A stretch of 36,450 nt of DNA from Haplomitrium mnioides. Taxonomy: Eukaryota > Marchantiophyta > Haplomitriopsida > Calobryales. A model generated the notes under the pieces. That model searched no databases. It was not told where the DNA came from and saw nothing but the letters and a program-made list of their open reading frames with translations. The stretch lies in contig JBNGIS010018397.1 in NCBI GenBank assembly GCA_049999725.1, positions 35,964 to 72,413 on the forward strand, written 5' to 3'. Position 1 is the first letter of the stretch, and each line of letters begins with the position of its first letter. Made by a program: the position numbers and the translations under genes. Positions 31,691 through 36,450 of the stretch are shown here, one piece after another.

Positions 31691-32261
31691 AAGAAAGACT
31701 AAGAAGAAGCTAGGTTTTAGGTTCGGTAGAAAAGTTTTTGTACATTGTACGTTTCGCTTGCAAATCAAAGTCTATGCGCTCATAGGGTTCACACTTCTAC
31801 AACCAAAGAAACAGACTATAAATGTTCCATTTCTGCAACAAACTCCTACGCATGCAAAAGATTTCGACTTTTAATTCGGAATCTAAAAGTAAAAAACGGG
31901 TACAAAGCTCTTCTGAATCAAACAACGCTAAAGATTTAAATTTTTACAACAAAGTTTTCAAAAGAAAAACAATTTAAACAACTTGAGCAGATGCGTCAGC
32001 AATATAATAACCTTAAAAGTAAAAAGCAAAATACTTATATTCTGGAGATGAAAATATTTCTACGAAACAAATAAAAATATTAACTATGAATTAAAGTTCA
32101 TTTATAGAGAACAATATTCAACTTGGAATGATTTACCGTCATATGTTCAAGTTTGCCTAAAATCCAACAAGTTACTAAAAACGATTTTCAAATACTTTTG
32201 GAAATGATACTCTTAAATTAAACAAAATTTGCAAATACAAAACATAAAACAAAATTCTCGC
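31691..32261. other. AT-rich DNA between array 1 and the transposase-like gene
   Basis: Apart from one isolated palindromic core near 31770, I see nothing recognisable. It would be the 3' flank of the minus-strand gene. Confidence 0.4.
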
Positions 32262-34457
32262 AGGATTTTAGTCGCTTGTCTCAATTTCCTCAAATTCAGC
32301 TTCAGAAGATTCATCAAGGTTTGATTGATCTTTCTCAGTGTTAATGACACTGTTTGAATCTCTTTGAGGCATTTCAGGATTGAGGGCTTTTTGTCTTTCG
32401 TACTCAAACAGATTTGCTTTAATGGTAGCTAGAGTGGTTTTCCTCAATTGGTTTTTTTAGGTGAGCAGAAAATCAAACGACAGAATCGTGATTTGTGTCA
32501 AATCAAGTATATCAATATATAACTTGCATTTGCGTTTCCCTTTTGTTGCTGCTAATTTTTCTGGGAAGTACTGACCAGAAAATGCATCTTCAGCCAAACA
32601 AGCAAACCATTGAACTCGTATTCGTTTCAGATTTGGCGGATCCTCCTCATCGAAGGACTCAACTTTGAGAAATTTGGCAACCTAAAACAGTCAGCTCTTT
32701 GGATAGAGAGATGCAACAACACAAATAAACATTCTCGCTTTCAAATCATGTAGATTGCCAAATTTATGCCCGTATTGAGTACTGTGCGAAAGAGTCCCTT
32801 CTCGCGGCCTAAGTGCTCCATCATAGATTACTCGATGTGTAGAAAGTATTTGTTGTACCAGAGCATCTTCTTTTGGTTTGTAGAGCATGAAGCTGAGAAT
32901 CTGGACAAACATTTTGTTTCTTCGCATGTTTCACAAACAGCAAATCTATTGCGTTTTGGAATTTTGGCATTTGGAAAATGAGTTCTCCAATGTTTTGTAA
33001 AACCCAAGAAACTCAAAATACAATGGGGATCTTTCTCTTTCAAATAAGTTGTGTAATAATCATAAACTTCCCATTTTTGTAAAATTATCCAGTAAGTTGT
33101 ACACTTTGTGAGTGGGCATTCTCTCGCAATTCCCTTGAAAAAATTTGTCCATCCACTCACGAACAAAAACTCCTTTAGCAGACAGTTTTCTTTTTCCAAA
33201 AATGCCTTTAGGGTCTGCATTTTTGAGATTTTGAATCCTTTGGATTCTATCATTCCCTATTGCTAATATTAATTTGAATGCTCTTCTACAGACAAAGGTA
33301 CTGCCAGGTAGTGTAAACTGATTTTCCACATCGGAATCTTTTCTTGGTATTCCCCACTATAGTGTGATATCACGATTCTTCATGCTTTGTCGAAAGTACG
33401 TTTCTCTTACAGTTTTCAAAAAATCTATCTTACACAACGACAAGCAATTATTTCGACAATAAGAAATTCTCTTCAATTTAGAAATGGACATTGGATCCAG
33501 CTTTTTCTTCACAAAGCTCTCGTCATAATGGACTTTACGCAAAGAGTTTTTGCGCAAGGTATTTACCTGTTTGGGTTTTGGCCCAGATAAAGAATTCTTA
33601 TGTTGGGCTGGACGATTTGGTCCGTAAGCGAACCCAATAATAGGAGAAAATTCATCTTGAAGATCTTTGTCGTCATTGTGAACACTATTTGTTCATTGAT
33701 ACAATATTTTTGAGAAACGAGTTTCTTCTTGGCGATGGGGAGAACTGCACCATTCCAAAACCAAATCTTGATCAATGTCTCCACTAGAAAAAAATGTTTT
33801 CTGTAATAAAATTGGGTGCCCTTGGCGATAACTCCAAAGAAATGTTGATTGATTGAGACTCTTTGCTAGAATCGCTTTCCAAAATATTGTTTGAAGACTC
33901 TTCCAAGAGAATTCGATTTGTTTCAGACGTTCCAATCTCTCCGCAAGGTGCAACCTGAAAGGAAATCACTTGTTGTTTGAGTGGTGCTATCGGGGAGAGT
34001 GGCTCATCTCCAAAATAAAAATTGTCCAGAGATTGCATGCTGTTTGTGTTTTGAACAAACACACTCTTCTCATCAATATCGACGTCTCTCTTAGATGTGG
34101 ACGAAGAAAGCTCTACAAGCATTTGAAATCTCTTTACTGTGTCTTTTTTTTTTCAGACATTTTGGAATACTCAGAAGAAAGATTCAACTTTGCTCGCTTG
34201 ATGGGTAGCAAAGATGTTTTGCTGGATGAAGATTGCTTCTTTAGATCTTTGCGAGCACTAAGTTCCCTCTTTGATCCTTTGCGCGCAAAATGTTGAGTCG
34301 TTAATCCTATACGCGCATTGGATTCACTCCTTGACCCTATGCGAGCATAGGGTTGAGTCCCTGATCCTATGTGCGCATGGACTTCACCTTCTCAATATTT
34401 CTTGCCGGAGCTATCTAACTCAACAGAAGTCGTCTTTTTCCCCAATATGCTAGCCAT
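32262..34457 (-). pseudogene. Transposon-derived-like protein, central part missing
   Basis: I chose ATG at 34457 (MASILGKKTTSVELD) because its frame, with one TGA, runs through four decapeptide repeats encoded by the 30-bp array (YARIGSRSES, NARIGLTTQH, FARKGSKREL) into a basic stretch (LLPIKRAKLN) and KMSEKKK. A frame change in a 10-A run (about 34142-34152) leads to DTVKRFQMLVEL. Further on are CKIDFLKTVRETYF, VCRRAFKLILAIG, MPTHKVYN, EVYDYYTTYLK and KHWRTHFPNAK, then CETCEE, a CxxC pair. A short bridge is followed by IRVQWFA and ILSFDFLLT, and an acidic tail that ends near 32262. This order recalls uncharacterised transposon-derived proteins of animals and plants, but their large central region between CxxC and the tail is nearly absent here. 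Stops (33693, 33357) and at least four frame changes are present. The family assignment is from memory. Confidence 0.5.
34273..34392 (-). repeat. 30-bp tandem array, in frame in the gene above (array 2)
   Basis: Four units start at 34273, 34303, 34333 and 34363. Each carries a core such as CCTATGCGAGCATAGG. The 30-bp period keeps the reading frame, so each unit adds ten residues with the pattern xAR(I/K)GSxxxx on the minus strand. A more eroded AR-repeat precedes it in the protein direction of LSARKDLKK. Confidence 0.9.
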
Positions 34458-34522
34458 CACACTTGAAGTAAGAGTGTTGATAATACTTTCCGCAAGTTAC
34501 ATATTGATATACTTGATCTGAA
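34458..34522. promoter_or_regulatory. 65-bp gap between diverging coding regions
   Basis: It separates the ATG at 34457 (minus) and the ATG at 34523 (plus). It is AT-rich but has no clear TATA box. A shared promoter is possible, but the plus-strand copy appears 5'-truncated here, so the arrangement may be accidental. Confidence 0.2.
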
Positions 34523-35662
34523 ATGCGAACATTTCAGGAAAGGGAGCAAGTTGATCCTCAGATAGTTTTTGAAGAAGACAAAAACAAAATAAGGGAATCT
34601 GCAATCCAACGGTGGAGAGTCCGTGACGAAAAAATCACAATAAGGCTGGAGAACCTCAATTTGCCAAAGCCTGGAATGGACAACTGGGGTCCATTCCAAA
34701 TTTAGAAACTCAACGAGGATTTTGTGGAATTGTTGGCGCAGAGAATGCTGAAAAACAAATATGCACATTCTTTTTTCATTGTTGTTGTAGACCCAAGGTG
34801 TGGTCTCAAGGATAAGCCAGAGTTTGACATTCGGAACCTTGACAAGTATCGCTACGAGATTGCTAGAGGCAATCACAGTGCTGCTGCAAGGCAGCTGTTG
34901 ATAACAAAATATGGAGCGAAGAATCCAGCCTTGTCGCTCTGCAATTGCTACGTGTACGTGGATCTAACACCAATAGAGGCTCAAATTTTTGCCACTGATG
35001 ATAATTACAACCAAAGGTATCGGCTTGAGATGACCTCAATGCAGAAGGTCGAATATTGGCATTAGCATTTTGTGGAAGGTGGGATGGTTTCATCCCAAAA
35101 ATTAAAAAGGGAGCTGGTTTTAGAAACCTTGGAGATAAAACCAAAGTCCACGGTCGAGAAGACCGTGACTTCTCAGGATAATTGGTTTCAGCTGGCGTTT
35201 AGAAGCGGAGAGCTCTGGGAGTTGCAGTAGAGCATTTCTTAAATGTGGGAGAAGAACCTCGTGAAAGGCCAAAAACCTAAGGCCAAAGGATCACTAAGGA
35301 TGGAAGACATGAAGTGGACGCCTGGGAGGTCTCTTCAGGGTCTTCCTGATGAAGTAAAAATATCAAAATTGAAGCGTGTGGAAGCCGATGAGCTTTCGAT
35401 GGAGGAAATGTCTCGAGAGATGGAGAGACATAAGGTTTTGGCTGTGATGGTCAAGAGTTTTTGTTCGGAGGTTTTTTGCGATTCATGGGAAGAGGCTCGA
35501 GAGGAGTACCCTCTTCACACGGAAGAGTCAAAGATGTCTTCCTTTTATTCGAGTTTTGAGAAGCTTTTGGCAATTACTTTCTTTGGATCTTTAGTTTGTT
35601 ATTTGTCTTTGCATTTCATTTTTTATTTGTTATTTGCTCATTTCATTTGTTCTTTGTCTTGA
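34523..35662 (+). pseudogene. ParB-like domain protein, 5'-truncated copy
   Basis: One frame of 380 codons with four stops (34703-34705, 35063-35065, 35228-35230, 35240-35242) and no frame change. Residues 1-60 are a charged lead ending DNWGPFQI. Residues 66-165 fit a ParB/sulfiredoxin-like fold: VELLAQRMLKN helix, hydrophobic strand FFIVVVD, the key loop YEIARGNHSAAARQLL (GNHS at 116-119, comparable to the GxxR/GNHR loop), strand CYVYVDL and an EAQIFATDDN helix (DDN at 159-161). A charged region and a C-terminal hydrophobic segment (about residues 349-377) follow; the latter may be frame run-on. The related minus-strand copy shows that about 90 N-terminal codons are missing. The function is unknown; ParB-like folds bind or cut nucleic acid or hydrolyse CTP in other settings. 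Confidence 0.5.
34524..34706 (+). repeat. Inverted repeat arm 1
   Basis: It matches the reverse complement of 35762-35943, from TGCGAACATTTCA to CCATTCCAAATT, with only substitutions visible. Both arms encode the same segment (RTFQEREQ...WGPFQI). Homology stops sharply at both ends. Confidence 0.88.
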
Positions 35663-35663
35663 G

Positions 35664-35759
35664 CTTGGAAATCCATGCGCGCATGAACTTGGAAGTCCTT
35701 ATGCGCATAGACTTGGAAGTCCTTGCGCGCATGGACTTGAAGTCCACTCGCACCTTGAG
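35664..35759 (-). repeat. 24-bp tandem array (array 3)
   Basis: Four units start at 35664, 35688, 35712 and 35736, exactly 24 bp apart, of the form CTTGGAAGTCCTTATGCGCATAGA. The core is again TATGCGCATA or TGCGCGCATG. It begins 2 bp after the ParB-like frame stop, and on the minus strand it runs on in frame from the partial copy as an eight-residue basic repeat (SKSMRIRT, SKFMRAWI). Confidence 0.9.
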
Positions 35760-35761
35760 TC

Positions 35762-35943
35762 TCCGAATTTGGAATGGACCCCAATGGTCCATTCCAAGCT
35801 TGGGAAAATTCATGTTTTCTAGCTTGATTGTGATTGTTTCCTCCCGAACTCTGCACCGCTGGATTGCAGATTCCCTTATTTTATTTTTGTCTTCCTCAGA
35901 AACAATCTGAGGATCAGTTTGCTCTCTTTCTTGAAATGTTCGC
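35762..35943 (-). repeat. Inverted repeat arm 2
   Basis: The partner of 34524-34706, separated from it by about 1.06 kb that holds the ParB-like core and the 24-bp array. Transcripts across both arms could fold into a long hairpin. Confidence 0.88.
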
Positions 35944-36215
35944 AACCCCTTGTGGGATTGCCTCTTTGCTCTCGAAACAGGAGCTTGAATAGGTGTGAGC
36001 TCCTTCTCTGATTCCTCCCCCGAGCTGCTTGCCGAAGGAGAACTGGGCGCCGACAAGGATGATTTTGCCGTTGATTCCGAAGGGGTAGGCTCCTCCTCAA
36101 CAACCGGTGCTGGTTTCTTTTTCTTCTGCACCGGTTTTTTTTTCTTTTGAGCCTGGATGGATTCCAGCTCCTTTCTCTTCTTCTATGCAGAAGTCCCCGT
36201 TGCATGTACCGACAT

Positions 36216-36450
36216 TGTTGCCGCACCAGGATGCGACACAAGTTATTGAATGTGGAAGCCCTGCTTGGGCTTAAGAACTTTCAGTTGAATGACGAATTTT
36301 ACACAGTCTCTCAATTCGCTTTGCGTCAATGTAGGAGTCGACAAAGTCCACAAGATACTGAGTGAACTGAAAAGGAAGAAACAAAAACATTTAGCTTTAG
36401 AATAAATAATGACAAGACATAATGAGAAGCAAGAAATACGAGACTCTGAG
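36216..36450. other. Upstream flank of the N-terminal copy
   Basis: On the minus strand at about 36369-36285 the frame reads QYLVDFVDSYIDAKRIERLC, which looks protein-like and may be an upstream exon or neighbouring gene. The window ends before this can be tested. Confidence 0.2.

Larger units (their letters stand above)
35643..36215 (-). pseudogene. N-terminal copy of the ParB-like gene
   Basis: The start ATG at 36215 reads MSVHATGTSA, then a TAG, then KKRKELESIQA and strongly basic KKKKPVQKKKKPAP, which looks like a nuclear localisation signal. A Ser/Pro/Glu-rich low-complexity stretch follows, then the segment RTFQEREQTDPQIV to WGPFQIRRLK shared with the plus-strand copy. Homology ends at about 35762, at CAAG followed by GTGCGAGT, which resembles a plant splice donor. 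The frame stays open through the 24-bp array to a stop at 35643-35645. No ParB-like core follows on this strand. Confidence 0.55.

Noticed and set aside
33060-33253. Two overlapping frames as two separate genes
   Set aside because: They join through a one-base shift near 33075 into a coherent segment (NFTK then WEVYDYY), so this is one broken coding region.
34457-34876. Minus-strand open frame of 139 codons
   Set aside because: It is antisense to the ParB-like frame and lacks its own domain.

Overview
The window looks like a stretch of nuclear DNA from a land plant with a large, repeat-rich genome, possibly a gymnosperm or fern. The evidence is nested, old plant Ty3/Gypsy retrotransposons with primer sites for plant tRNAs, long LTRs, intergenic DNA full of short tandem repeats, and no intact host gene. 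I cannot name the species. I see no rRNA gene, tRNA gene or CRISPR array.

Layout. 1-3166: intergenic DNA with a 19-20 bp minisatellite, an 87-bp duplication and a minus-strand LTR fragment (about 1320-2500). 3172-15206: element A, a complete but decayed minus-strand Ty3/Gypsy element of about 12 kb with two LTRs of about 3 kb, a tRNA-Asp primer site, a polypurine tract, gag-PR-RT-RH-IN in order, and a 5-bp target duplication (GTGTT). 15212-15826: flank with a C14 run and an (AG)33 microsatellite. About 15827-25360: element B, a plus-strand relative of A with a long 5' LTR, full but broken gag-pol and a truncated 3' LTR. 25361-28380: element C, the 5' half of a minus-strand Ty3/Gypsy element with chromovirus-like RT, a 433-bp LTR and an initiator-Met-tRNA-like primer site, fused directly to B. 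28381-31430: no convincing gene. 31431-36450: an unusual block with two diverging broken coding regions, an inverted partial gene copy and three tandem arrays.

The retroelements would have worked conventionally: Gag packages RNA, PR cleaves the polyprotein, RT and RNase H make cDNA, and IN inserts it. All three are now pseudogenised. In A and B many interpretable lesions are C-to-T or G-to-A, as expected from cytosine methylation. The LTRs of A, B and the 1.3-2.5 kb fragment share a core; B and the fragment also share a 39-bp array carrying ACGT cores and a 49-bp array.

The best candidate for something undescribed is 31.4-36.2 kb. A minus-strand coding region (34457 to about 32262) looks like a transposon-derived protein with the middle missing. 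It diverges, across 65 bp, from a plus-strand coding region (34523-35662) with a ParB-like fold signature. An inverted copy of the latter's N-terminal region (36215 to about 35762) lies beyond it. Arrays with periods of 52, 30 and 24 bp, all built on one palindromic core related to CTATGCGCGCATAG, sit around or inside these genes. Two of the arrays are in frame with the coding regions. This could be the wreck of an undescribed plant mobile element; that is inference.
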